The notes under the pieces: generated by a model | Told to the model about the DNA's origin: nothing | Databases searched by the model: none | Seen by the model: the letters and a program-made list of their open reading frames with translations, nothing else | Translations under genes and position numbers: made by a program | Part shown: positions 33,618 through 42,063 of the stretch, in pieces | Layout of the letters: the number at the start of each line of letters is the position of its first letter | How positions within the stretch are numbered: position 1 is the first letter of the stretch | DNA from: Paenibacillus terrigena DSM 21567 | GTDB taxonomy: Bacteria > Bacillota > Bacilli > Paenibacillales > Paenibacillaceae | Direction: 5' to 3' | Length of the DNA stretch: 64,000 nt | Assembly (NCBI RefSeq): GCF_000374845.1 | Contig: NZ_KB895414.1 | Span: 310,001 to 374,000, forward strand

Positions 33618-34216
33618 TCGATCCCCTTTCTGCGCAAGAATTGATCGATTTGTTCCATCGTCTGCTCAAGTCCAAAGCGGTTATCGATGACAATGTCGGC
33701 TTTTTCTTTTTTACGTTCAATATCTAGTTGCGCGTTCAGCCTTTTGACAGCTTGTTCTTCCGTAATCTCATCCCGCTTCATCAGACGTTCGATCTGTAGC
33801 TCCCGCGGGACATAGACGACCATAATCTCATCGAAAAACCCTTCATATGCTGCACCTGCCTCGTACAACAAGGGAATATCTGCCACGATCAGCTTCTCCG
33901 GATGTTCCTTCTCATACGATGTCATCCGCTCCCGAATGCTCGTCCGAATCGCAGGATGCGTAATGCTCTCCAGCACTTGACGTTCTGCCGGATTCGAGAA
34001 TATGATCTCGCCGAGCCGTTTGCGATGAAGCGTTCCATCTTCTTGAAAAATATCTTGTCCAAAATGTGCTGCCACTTGCGCCAAAATGGGAGACCCTGGA
34101 TCCATAATCTCTCGAGCAATTTGGTCTGCATCTATAAGTAAGGCACCCCGAGCAACAAGGAGCGACGAGACTGTACTCTTGCCCGTCGCAATGCCACCAG
34201 TTAACCCAATATTCAT
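33614..34216 (-). CDS. coaE: Dephospho-CoA kinase
   Basis: This 200-residue enzyme phosphorylates dephospho-CoA at the ribose 3'-OH, the last step of CoA synthesis. The P-loop is GLTGGIATGKST at residue 4. The family segments LIDADQIAREIMDPGSP and IVADIPLLYEAG, and the lid VVYVPRELQIERLMKRD, are present. The start at 34216 (MNIGLTGG) follows TGAGGTG; the open frame further upstream is not coding. It overlaps the transglycosylase gene by 4 nt. Confidence 0.97.
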   Translation of the reverse strand: MNIGLTGGIATGKSTVSSLLVARGALLIDADQIAREIMDPGSPILAQVAAHFGQDIFQEDGTLHRKRLGEIIFSNPAERQVLESITHPAIRTSIRERMTSYEKEHPEKLIVADIPLLYEAGAAYEGFFDEIMVVYVPRELQIERLMKRDEITEEQAVKRLNAQLDIERKKEKADIVIDNRFGLEQTMEQIDQFLRRKGIE

Positions 34217-34257
34217 ATTTGTCACCTCAGAATATAATACCTCAATGAAATCAACAA

Positions 34258-34953
34258 CTAGAAAAACCTTAGGATTCCCATAATGATAAGCACGACACCT
34301 GGAATAAAGGACAGTTTGCGCAGCCATTGCAGTCCCGCGAACATCAGTCCTACCCGCGTCCCTAAATAGAGGAAGCTGCCGCTGGCAATCGTGATCGAAA
34401 TACAAGTCCATAATGGCGAGAAGCCTAACAATGCAGCACCTAATCCGGCGCCAAAAGCATCCAGCGACAACGCAATACCTAGCAATGCCGCTTCCGATGC
34501 CGATATCACACCCGAACGGTCGACATCCGCCGCCGATGGGGACTTCAAAATTTGAATGACAAGACCAAATGCCCGAATCTCAAACGTGAATACCGTCTTC
34601 TTCGTTGCCGATGCATCTTGCTTAACCACGCTATCTTCTGTAGGTCGATTTAACTCAGTCCCCACATCCATATCGCGATCCTTGGAGCCAATGAGTTGAA
34701 TCAGCGCCCAACCTCCGATGCCCATCAGAATTAGGGCACCAATCCATTTACTAATCTCAGGCGATACATAATTGGCAATCCATACCCCAATCAACATAGA
34801 GGTATAAATAATAATGCCTGAACAAGCGGAGATAATGATAACCGATAAGATTGGAATCCGTATTTTTCGCAAGCCATACGTAACCCCAACACCAAACCCA
34901 TCCAGGCTCAGTGCGCATGCGAGCAATACTAAAGACAACAAATGCACTAGCAT
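34258..34953 (-). CDS. ytaF: Sporulation membrane protein YtaF (MntP-like fold)
   Basis: This 231-residue protein has six hydrophobic segments in two halves, each with a DGFG/DAFGAG motif (LACALSLDGFGVGVTYGLRK; LLGIALSLDAFGAGLGAALL), as in YtaF and manganese exporter MntP. A hydrophilic loop (about residues 80-130) joins them. YtaF is a sporulation-linked protein of unknown transport role in Bacilli. Its place between coaE and mutM is conserved in this group. A metal-ion export role is inferred from the MntP resemblance. Confidence 0.92.
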   Translation of the reverse strand: MLVHLLSLVLLACALSLDGFGVGVTYGLRKIRIPILSVIIISACSGIIIYTSMLIGVWIANYVSPEISKWIGALILMGIGGWALIQLIGSKDRDMDVGTELNRPTEDSVVKQDASATKKTVFTFEIRAFGLVIQILKSPSAADVDRSGVISASEAALLGIALSLDAFGAGLGAALLGFSPLWTCISITIASGSFLYLGTRVGLMFAGLQWLRKLSFIPGVVLIIMGILRFF

Positions 34954-35060
34954 TCCATTCCCTCCCGCCTGCAGCTCTATAAGTCACCATCGTGTTGGTG
35001 CAACTGTGCCGCAATGTCTTCCACATCATATGGGCGGGGGGAGGAATAAGTGCCTACTAT

Positions 35061-35894
35061 TTATTTGGAATCCGGTTGGCAGTGCGGACAATAATGTGTA
35101 CCACGACCGCCAACGACTGTCTTCACAATGGCTGTACCACACGTTACACACGGCTCGTCTTTCCTGCCATAAATCTTCAAATATTGTTGGAACATGCCCA
35201 TCTCACCTTGTCCATTGACATACGATTTGATCGACGACCCTCCTGCTTCCACGGCTTCTTGCAAAGTTGCGATCACAGCATGATAGATGGCTTCAAGCTG
35301 TTCATCCGAGAGCGTATTCGCTTTCACTTCCGGATGGATACCTGCTCGGAATAGGGCCTCATCGACATAAATATTCCCAATCCCGACGACATATGCCTGA
35401 TTAAGCAAGGTTGGCTTAATAAGCGTAGCACGTTTACCAATGACAGCACGGAACTTCTCGAATGTAAATTGCTCATCTAGCGGTTCTAACCCGAGCTTGT
35501 TCAGCGGTGCCATCGCGAACTCTTGACCCGGCTCGAAAAGGTGCATCGTGCCGAACTGTCTTACATCCTTATAACGAAGCTCCGTCTGATCGGTAAAGTG
35601 GAAAATAACGTGCGTATGCTTCTCCACCGGCTCGTCCGAACGATACATCCCGTACCGTCCTTCCATCCGCAAATGCGATACGAGCACTAGCCCGTCCAAT
35701 ACGAGGCGCAGAAACTTCCCCCTGCGCTCGACCTTCTGGAATGTATGACCTTCCAGAAGATATGCGAACTGCAGCATATCATCTGGACGTTGTATGATTC
35801 GAGGGAGCGATACAGTGACTCGTTCGATCGTCTTCCCTACAATTAATTGATTTAATGTTCTTGTTACGGTCTCGACTTCCGGCAATTCCGGCAT
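35061..35894 (-). CDS. mutM: Formamidopyrimidine-DNA glycosylase (Fpg)
   Basis: This 277-residue base-excision enzyme removes 8-oxoguanine and cuts the abasic site. The N-terminus MPELPEVETV carries the catalytic Pro-2 and Glu-3. The H2TH region is near 150-200 (NQAYVVGIGNIYVDEALF), and a C-terminal zinc finger has four cysteines (CVTCGTAIVK...CPHC). Length is full. It lies 54 nt after polA in the same direction and is followed by ytaF, a standard Bacilli order. Confidence 0.98.
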   Translation of the reverse strand: MPELPEVETVTRTLNQLIVGKTIERVTVSLPRIIQRPDDMLQFAYLLEGHTFQKVERRGKFLRLVLDGLVLVSHLRMEGRYGMYRSDEPVEKHTHVIFHFTDQTELRYKDVRQFGTMHLFEPGQEFAMAPLNKLGLEPLDEQFTFEKFRAVIGKRATLIKPTLLNQAYVVGIGNIYVDEALFRAGIHPEVKANTLSDEQLEAIYHAVIATLQEAVEAGGSSIKSYVNGQGEMGMFQQYLKIYGRKDEPCVTCGTAIVKTVVGGRGTHYCPHCQPDSK

Positions 35895-35948
35895 ATGACT
35901 TCACCTCATCCTCCATTATACCGAATTCAAAGGATCTTTTCTCTTGGA

Positions 35949-38612
35949 TTATTTTGCTTCATACCAGTTCGCACCGAAGCTCACGTCGGCTTGAAGCGGA
36001 ACATCTAGCTTAAGGGCTCCCGCCATCACATCTGGTACGAGCTTCTTCATCATCTCCAGCTCCTCAGCCGGTACTTCGAACACCAATTCATCGTGTACCT
36101 GAAGCAGCATGCGGCTCTTGAGCTTCTCATCTTCAAGGCGCTTTGCCATCTGCACCATCGCCAGCTTGATAATATCTGCTGCCGTCCCTTGGATCGGCGT
36201 ATTCATCGCTGTCCGCTCCGCAAAAGAACGAAGGTTGAAATTCGACGCCGTAATCTCAGGCAAATACCGTCTGCGTTCAAGCAACGTCGTCACATAACCG
36301 TCCTGACGCGCTTGCTTCACAATATCGTCCATATATTTGCGAACCCCTTGGAATACGGCAAAATACTGCTCAATGAACTGCGCCGCATCTCGACGTGTAA
36401 TGTTCAAGTTCTGCGACAAACCATAATCACTAATCCCGTATACGATACCGAAGTTGACCGCTTTCGCTTGACGACGCATATTCGCATCAACCGCTTCAGC
36501 CGGTACCCCGAATACATCCATGGCGGTCTTCGTATGGATGTCCATATTATGAACGAACGCATCAATTAACTTCTCATCTTGCGATATATGCGCCAAGACC
36601 CGCAGCTCGATCTGCGAATAGTCCGCTGCGAGAATCGACCAACCTGGTTCAGACGGCACGAATACTTTCCGGATTTTGCGTCCTTCTGCAAGACGAATCG
36701 GAATATTCTGCAAGTTCGGGAACTGACTGCTAAGTCGCCCTGTTGCCGCGATCGTCTGACGATAGTACGTGTGCACCTTCCCAGTCTCTGGGCGTACCTC
36801 TTTGAGAAGACCTTCAACATACGTCGATTGCAGCTTCGCAATTTGGCGGTAGTGGAGAATCTGCTTCACGATATCATGATAAGGCTCTAGCTTCTCGAGC
36901 ACTTCCGCATCCGTCGAATAGCCTGTCTTGGTCTTCTTCATGACCGGCAATCCTAATTTATCGAACAGGATCTCTCCAAGCTGCTTCGGCGAGTTAATAT
37001 TGAACTCCATCCCTGCAAGGCGATAAATATCCGCAGCGAGATGATTAATAATCACTTCAAACTCACGCCCGAGATCTCGTAGATCTTCCACGTTAACGGC
37101 AATCCCCTGTTTCTCCATATCCGCGAGAACTTTGGACAAAGGAAGCTCCAAATCGTAATACAACATATGCATCTCGTTCTGCTCCAGAGCTGCTTGCTGC
37201 TTCACCATAATCTGTTGAACAGCCATTGCTTTCCGGCCTAAATGCTCGCTAAGCGTCGCTAGGTCCGGCACTTTGAACTTGGCGCCTTTTCCGAACACAT
37301 CCTCATCACGTCTCAGCGATGGTAATTCATATTTAGACGCCAAATAATCAATCGTCTGGTTCGAATCCGTCGGATCCAGAATGTAGGCTGCGAGCTGAAC
37401 ATCAAAAGCGGCACCTTCAAAAGCGATCCCTTGCCAATGCAGCGCAAGATCCGTCTTATGCAGATCATACCCACGCTTCGCAATGGATCCGTCTGCAATC
37501 CAAGCACGAAGAGGAGCCGATTCATCTGATTTTAGCTGTGCGTAAGGTACATAATAGCTTGTATCCGACGTCCGGAAAACGACACCGATCACATCCGATT
37601 GATGCGGGTTCTCTCCGATCGACTCGGTATGGAATACTTCTACATTTGTTAAGTCCGCGACAAGGGCAGGCAGCGTGTCCGAATCAACGACGACCAAGTT
37701 CAGTGGTGCAATCACTTCAGGCTCCATACCCTCAATCGCTTCTCCAGATTCGTCTAATGCAGCAATCCGCTCAATTAACGATTTGAACTCCATTTTGCGG
37801 AAGAAAGGAATAGCTTGTACAGCCGGAATACCTTTGAACTGAAGGTCATCCCAAGACTGCGTCAGAGGTACCTCGCGGAATATCGTTGCGAGCTCTTTAC
37901 TCATTCGCGCAGAATCGGCATGCGTCTCGATGTTCTCCTTGATCTTCCCTTTTAATTCTCCAGTACTCGCGATCACATTCTCAACGGTTCCAAATTGATG
38001 AAGCAGCTTGAGCGCGGTCTTCTCACCGACCCCAGGTACGCCAGGAATATTATCTGACGCGTCTCCCATAAGACCTTTCAAATCAATAATCTGATTCGGA
38101 GTCAAGCCGTATGTTTCCTGAATTTGCGCAGGGTCATACGCTTCGATCTCCGTAACCCCTTTACGCGTTATGGCAATCGTGACATGATCGGAAGCAAGCT
38201 GTAGCATATCTTTATCCCCGGAAATGACCATCACTTGCTTCTGCTGCTCGTCCGCTATACGCGTAAGTGTCCCAATAATATCGTCTGCCTCATAGCCGTT
38301 CAGTTCGAAATGGGTAATCCCGCACGCCGTCAGCAGCTCGCGCAGCAGCGGAAATTGCTCGGACAACTCCGAAGGCGTCTTCGCACGACCGCCCTTATAA
38401 TTCTCGTAACCGGCATGACGGAACGTCACTTTCCCGGCATCGAACGCCACCATCAGGTGGGTTGGTTTCTCTTCTTCAATTAACCGCAGCAGCATTGTCG
38501 TGAAGCCATATACCGCATTTGTATGTAATCCGCTGGAATTGGTTAATGGCGGCATCGCATAGAAGGCGCGATTCGCGATACTGTTTCCATCAATCACAAT
38601 CAGTTTGTCCAT
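35949..38612 (-). CDS. polA: DNA polymerase I
   Basis: The protein has 887 residues. The N-terminal 5'-nuclease (residues 1-290) shows DGNSIANRAFYA, the H3TH and the GDKDMLQL and DLKGLMGDASDNIPGVPG metal sites. The middle 3'-5' exonuclease region (about 300-470) lacks the DxE motif (it reads FHTESIGEN), so proofreading is lost, as in Bacillus stearothermophilus Pol I. The polymerase domain has motif A (DYSQIELRVLAHIS), motif B (RRQAKAVNFGIVYG) and motif C (VHDELVFEV). It acts in Okazaki processing and repair. It heads the polA-mutM-ytaF-coaE group. Confidence 0.98.
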   Translation of the reverse strand: MDKLIVIDGNSIANRAFYAMPPLTNSSGLHTNAVYGFTTMLLRLIEEEKPTHLMVAFDAGKVTFRHAGYENYKGGRAKTPSELSEQFPLLRELLTACGITHFELNGYEADDIIGTLTRIADEQQKQVMVISGDKDMLQLASDHVTIAITRKGVTEIEAYDPAQIQETYGLTPNQIIDLKGLMGDASDNIPGVPGVGEKTALKLLHQFGTVENVIASTGELKGKIKENIETHADSARMSKELATIFREVPLTQSWDDLQFKGIPAVQAIPFFRKMEFKSLIERIAALDESGEAIEGMEPEVIAPLNLVVVDSDTLPALVADLTNVEVFHTESIGENPHQSDVIGVVFRTSDTSYYVPYAQLKSDESAPLRAWIADGSIAKRGYDLHKTDLALHWQGIAFEGAAFDVQLAAYILDPTDSNQTIDYLASKYELPSLRRDEDVFGKGAKFKVPDLATLSEHLGRKAMAVQQIMVKQQAALEQNEMHMLYYDLELPLSKVLADMEKQGIAVNVEDLRDLGREFEVIINHLAADIYRLAGMEFNINSPKQLGEILFDKLGLPVMKKTKTGYSTDAEVLEKLEPYHDIVKQILHYRQIAKLQSTYVEGLLKEVRPETGKVHTYYRQTIAATGRLSSQFPNLQNIPIRLAEGRKIRKVFVPSEPGWSILAADYSQIELRVLAHISQDEKLIDAFVHNMDIHTKTAMDVFGVPAEAVDANMRRQAKAVNFGIVYGISDYGLSQNLNITRRDAAQFIEQYFAVFQGVRKYMDDIVKQARQDGYVTTLLERRRYLPEITASNFNLRSFAERTAMNTPIQGTAADIIKLAMVQMAKRLEDEKLKSRMLLQVHDELVFEVPAEELEMMKKLVPDVMAGALKLDVPLQADVSFGANWYEAK

Positions 38613-38858
38613 TGTACACCCCTAATTTAAGCGTTAAATGAATTTGTACGTTGAAAATCTTGTTCGCACGCGGCTCGCTCCGCGTCTGAATCGTTCTTCC
38701 GATCGCTCTTGTCCTCAGATTTCTTGGATTGGATTGAACCGTAAGTTGTAGAAATCCGATGACAAATGCGAACGCTGTCGCTTCTTCAGAACGATTTCAG
38801 CCGCTCCGCTGACATTGGACGGATATGTGAACATGCTGCCCGGTGGAGTGTAGTGGTT

Positions 38859-39080
38859 AACTGCTTTTTTGCAGTTATTTCACGCTTCGCGAGCCAGATT
38901 TAGCAAATTAGCTGCTTTTTTGCAGTTATTCCGCACTCCGCGAGCCAGATCCAGCTAATTAACTGCTTTTTTGCAGTTAATTCACGCTCCGCACACCAGA
39001 ACCAGCCAATTAACTGCTTTTTTGCAGTTAATTCACGCTCCGCACGCCAGTACCAGCCAAATAACTGCTTTTTTGCAGTT
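38859..39080. repeat. 51-bp tandem repeat, five units
   Basis: The motif AACTGCTTTTTTGCAGTT begins at 38859, 38910 (first base pair changed to AGCTGC), 38961, 39012 and 39063, an exact 51-bp spacing. Each unit carries this 6-bp palindrome around T6 followed by a less conserved segment (ATTCACGCTCCGCACGCCAG with changes). Outer units are more diverged than central ones. Each palindrome can form a small hairpin in RNA or a binding site in DNA. Confidence 0.9.
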
Positions 39081-39182
39081 AATTCACACCCAGTACGCTA
39101 AAAACAGCCTTTTTCAACGTCAAAAGACACATACGCCTATTCTTCCCTCCATTTTACCATATAGAAGGGGGAGTTAAAAATG

Positions 39183-39236
39183 CAAAGAAAGCTTCCACAT
39201 ACGATGTCCCGATCGGACTCGGTAAGAAGCTTTCAT
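39183..39236 (-). terminator. Terminator of pst cluster 1
   Basis: GAAAGCTTC (39184-39192) pairs with GAAGCTTTC, with an inner CCGATCGG palindrome. On the minus strand a T-rich tract follows. It lies 32 nt after the pstA stop at 39268. Confidence 0.65.
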
Positions 39237-39267
39237 TAAGCGATATATAGCGCGCCGACATGCCGTC

Positions 39268-40149
39268 TTAGCGTTTTAACTTGCGATTATTGAACCAAAG
39301 CGGAATGCGGAAGACCATATTGATCAACAAGACAACGAAGACAAGTACCGCAGCGGATTTGTCCGCAATTTGCCGTGCATCCTCGACGATGGCTTCCGAT
39401 TGCACGTACCAGAGATGAACCGCAAGGGTCTCACCAGGTGCGAACAGACTGAAATCCCACATTTCGCCCGATGTGCTAAGCCCCGCTGTTAGAATAATGA
39501 CCGCAGATTCGCCGAATGCACGTCCTGCGACGAGACATACACCGGTCACAATCGCATTCATTGCGACAGGCAGTACGACTGTACGGATACACTGGAATCG
39601 AGTAGATCCTAGCGCATACGATGCGTTCCGTAGATCATTCGGCACCGCACGAATCGCCTCTTCCGTAACACGTGTCAACATCGGCAAGTTCAAGAACGCC
39701 AAGCTGATCGAGCCGCCGATAATCGTAAGCCCTATGCCAAAGTATTCTGCGAAAATTGCGAGTCCCAGCATCCCGAACACGATCGAAGGAACCGAAGATA
39801 GCGCCTCAACGCAAATACGCAAACCTTCCGTGAATTTGTTCGCTGGTGCATATTCCGCCATGTAAATGCCTGCACCAACCCCAATCGGTATGGAGAAGAT
39901 CAAGGAGAGGATGAGAACATAGAACGAGTTGAACAGCATAGGCCCAATCCCGCCGCCCGCTTCAATCTCGTCTGGCAAATCAACCAAGAACTTCGGTGTA
40001 ATCTCAGGTAAACCTTTATGCATAATCGTATAGAGCAGCCAGAAAATAAGCAGCAAAATAAGCAAGCCAATACCCCAAAACAACCCGGTTGCCATGCGAT
40101 CCATGAAGCGTGCACGCATATTGCGTTTTGTCGCTGTGAATCCACTCAT
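39268..40149 (-). CDS. pstA: Phosphate ABC transporter permease PstA (cluster 1)
   Basis: This 293-residue permease has six helices and the EAA loop NASYALGSTRFQCIRTVVLP (about residues 175-195), typical of PstA. The segment GAGIYMAEYAPANKFTEGLR is the family hallmark. With PstC it forms the phosphate channel. Its ATG overlaps the pstC stop by 4 nt. No pstB follows: the next feature is a terminator and then the 51-bp repeats, so this cluster must borrow an ATPase. A second PstA is at 59350. Confidence 0.95.
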   Translation of the reverse strand: MSGFTATKRNMRARFMDRMATGLFWGIGLLILLLIFWLLYTIMHKGLPEITPKFLVDLPDEIEAGGGIGPMLFNSFYVLILSLIFSIPIGVGAGIYMAEYAPANKFTEGLRICVEALSSVPSIVFGMLGLAIFAEYFGIGLTIIGGSISLAFLNLPMLTRVTEEAIRAVPNDLRNASYALGSTRFQCIRTVVLPVAMNAIVTGVCLVAGRAFGESAVIILTAGLSTSGEMWDFSLFAPGETLAVHLWYVQSEAIVEDARQIADKSAAVLVFVVLLINMVFRIPLWFNNRKLKR

Positions 40150-41096
40150 GCCTGTGCACCGCCTTTACCCCGTATGAATCGAATAATTAGAATCAGAATC
40201 ATGGATATCGCTAATAGCAGGAACGCCATCATATGTAACGCATAGTTCCAAGTCGACTCGAACTCCACATTCGAGATCTGCATCACGATGTTACTCGTCA
40301 GCACGGAAGTAGGTGTGAAAAGGGTCTTCGCAAGCTGCGCGGTATTCCCGATCACCATCACGACAGCCATCGTCTCTCCAATCGCACGCGTCATGCCCAA
40401 GATCACCGCCGTCATAATGCCTCGACTCGCCGCAGGCACAATCACTTTGAGAATCACTTGTAATCGTGTTGAACCTAGCGCGTAAGCCGCTTCACGATAC
40501 TTCTTCGGCACCGCTGTGATCGCATCATCACTGATCCGGCTAATCGTTGGTAAGATCATAAGCGAAAGGACAAGCGCAGCCGCGAAGATCCCGTCTGCAA
40601 GCCCTTCACCCGTCCAATCACGTAAGAGCGGAATCAGGACAGTTAGACCTAGATATCCATACACAATCGAAGGAATTCCGACTAGAAGATCCAGTACAGG
40701 TCGAATGAAGCTGCGGAACCAAGCTGGAGCAATCTCCGCATTGAAGATCGCAATCGCGATCGAGATCGGCACGGAGATCAGCAGCGTCAATCCCGTCAAC
40801 GTAATCGTGTTCACGATGAATGCTGCAGCACCATAATGCTCTTCTTCCGGTGCCCAGTTGAACGAGAGGAAGAACTCCTTGAAGGATACCGTCTCAAAGG
40901 TTAGGAAGCCAGTTTTGGCAATAAAGACGATGACGAGCGCTAAGACGAAGCATAGTGCAAGGATACTGAATAAAAAGTAGCTCTGGAACAGCCGATTCGT
41001 AAATCTTACGCGAGCTGCACGATTGAACTTCGACTTCGACGTAACATCGCCAAGGATCGACGACTGTGGTGCCTGTTCAGAAATAGGCGTATGCAT
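40146..41096 (-). CDS. pstC: Phosphate ABC transporter permease PstC (cluster 1)
   Basis: This 316-residue permease has six helices and the PstC landmarks SIAIAIFNAEIAPAWFRSFI, VGIPSIVYGYLGLTVL and the EAA loop REAAYALGSTRLQVILKVIV. The start at 41096 follows GGGAGGAACC, giving MHTPISE. It pairs with PstA downstream (4-nt overlap) and with PstS upstream, from which it is separated by a stem-loop at 41118-41141. Confidence 0.95.
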   Translation of the reverse strand: MHTPISEQAPQSSILGDVTSKSKFNRAARVRFTNRLFQSYFLFSILALCFVLALVIVFIAKTGFLTFETVSFKEFFLSFNWAPEEEHYGAAAFIVNTITLTGLTLLISVPISIAIAIFNAEIAPAWFRSFIRPVLDLLVGIPSIVYGYLGLTVLIPLLRDWTGEGLADGIFAAALVLSLMILPTISRISDDAITAVPKKYREAAYALGSTRLQVILKVIVPAASRGIMTAVILGMTRAIGETMAVVMVIGNTAQLAKTLFTPTSVLTSNIVMQISNVEFESTWNYALHMMAFLLLAISMILILIIRFIRGKGGAQA

Positions 41097-41117
41097 AAGG
41101 TTCCTCCCATAAAGCAA

Positions 41118-41141
41118 CCAGCCTGATTCCTCTCAGGCTGG
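41118..41141 (-). promoter_or_regulatory. Intercistronic stem-loop between pstS and pstC (cluster 1)
   Basis: CCAGCCTGA/TCAGGCTGG, 9 bp with a 6-nt loop, lies 29 nt after the pstS stop. No T-run follows. Such hairpins after binding-protein genes usually protect the upstream mRNA or reduce read-through, raising PstS over the permeases. Confidence 0.6.
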
Positions 41142-41169
41142 CCGCAAGGTTGTTCATGAATGATTCGAA

Positions 41170-42030
41170 TTATTGCATTGCAGAAAGTGGAATGAATTTC
41201 ATTTTCTTCGCTGTTGTTGTTTGGAACTTTTTGTTCTGAATGTACTCGATGAATGCTTTCACTTCGCCTGTTGGTTGACCTTTTGTCATGTAGTAGCCAT
41301 AGGACCAAATTTTATATTTACCGTTGATAACATTTTCTGCTGTTGCTTCAACGCCATTGAACTTCACAGCTTTAATATCGCTGTTCACGTATACCAAGTC
41401 GATGTAACCGATCGAGTTCGGTGTTGTTGCGACAGCTGTTTTCATATCACCACTGGATCCTACTTCTTTATAGTTCTTGCTCTTCTTCACGATATCGCCA
41501 CCGCCAAGCGCTTTAGCTTGATAGTTAACACGTGTACCAGAACCGAATGCACGAGTGATCACGACGATGTCTTCATCCGAACCGCCAACATCTTTCCAGT
41601 TCGTAATTTTACCGGAGAAAATGCCTTTCAATTGGTCTGTCGTAAGGTTATCAACGCCCACGTTCTTGTTTACGACTGTTGCGAAAGGAATGACAGCGAC
41701 TTTGTTCGCAACTTGACCATCAAAAGCTTTGAATCCTGGAACGTCTGTGCTTGCATCCCAGTCACATGCGCCGATGTCCGCGATGCCTTTTTTAACCGCT
41801 TGAGGGCCTGTTACGGAACCTTTACCGGATGCTGCGAAGGATACTTTCGGGTGAAGCTTTTGGAATTCTTTTGCCGCTTGAAGCGTTAATGGAAGAAGGG
41901 CTGTGGAGCCGTTAATCGTGATTTTCCCCTTCAAAGTATCGCCAGCCGCTGCTGCGGAACCTGCGAATGCTGATGTGATGACGAACATTGTAGCTAATGT
42001 AAGCACAGTGAATTTTTTAAAAACGTTCAT
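41170..42030 (-). CDS. pstS: Phosphate-binding protein PstS, secreted form (cluster 1)
   Basis: The protein has 286 residues. The signal peptide (residues 1-30, ending AGSAAAAGD) has no lipobox cysteine, unlike PstS of cluster 2, so it would be released or held by other means in a Gram-positive cell. The binding fold shows INGSTALLPLTLQAAKEFQK, SGKGSVTGPQAVKKGIADIG and ITRAFGSGTRVNYQAKALGG (the phosphate-contact Ser/Arg segment). It lies 33 nt after the propeller protein gene and ahead of pstC. Confidence 0.93.
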   Translation of the reverse strand: MNVFKKFTVLTLATMFVITSAFAGSAAAAGDTLKGKITINGSTALLPLTLQAAKEFQKLHPKVSFAASGKGSVTGPQAVKKGIADIGACDWDASTDVPGFKAFDGQVANKVAVIPFATVVNKNVGVDNLTTDQLKGIFSGKITNWKDVGGSDEDIVVITRAFGSGTRVNYQAKALGGGDIVKKSKNYKEVGSSGDMKTAVATTPNSIGYIDLVYVNSDIKAVKFNGVEATAENVINGKYKIWSYGYYMTKGQPTGEVKAFIEYIQNKKFQTTTAKKMKFIPLSAMQ

Positions 42031-42063
42031 GTGTATATTCTCCTCTCGAGATTCAGGTTTAGT

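Larger units (their letters stand above)
38613..39267. other. Intergenic region with tandem repeats, between polA and pst cluster 1
   Basis: 38640-38850 has no recognisable gene. 38859-39080 holds five units with an exact 51-bp period. 39183-39236 is a long hairpin. A rightward frame over the repeats (38971-39177) merely translates the 51-bp period as a 17-residue repeat and has no good ribosome binding site. Confidence 0.6.

Noticed and set aside
38859-39080. CRISPR array
   Set aside because: The whole 51-bp unit repeats with gradual drift; there are no unique spacers, and no cas genes are in the window.
38971-39177. Rightward frame with a 17-residue repeat (QLIHAPH...)
   Set aside because: 51 is divisible by three, so any frame through the tandem array repeats every 17 residues. 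No good ribosome binding site, and the neighbouring units are not in a longer frame.
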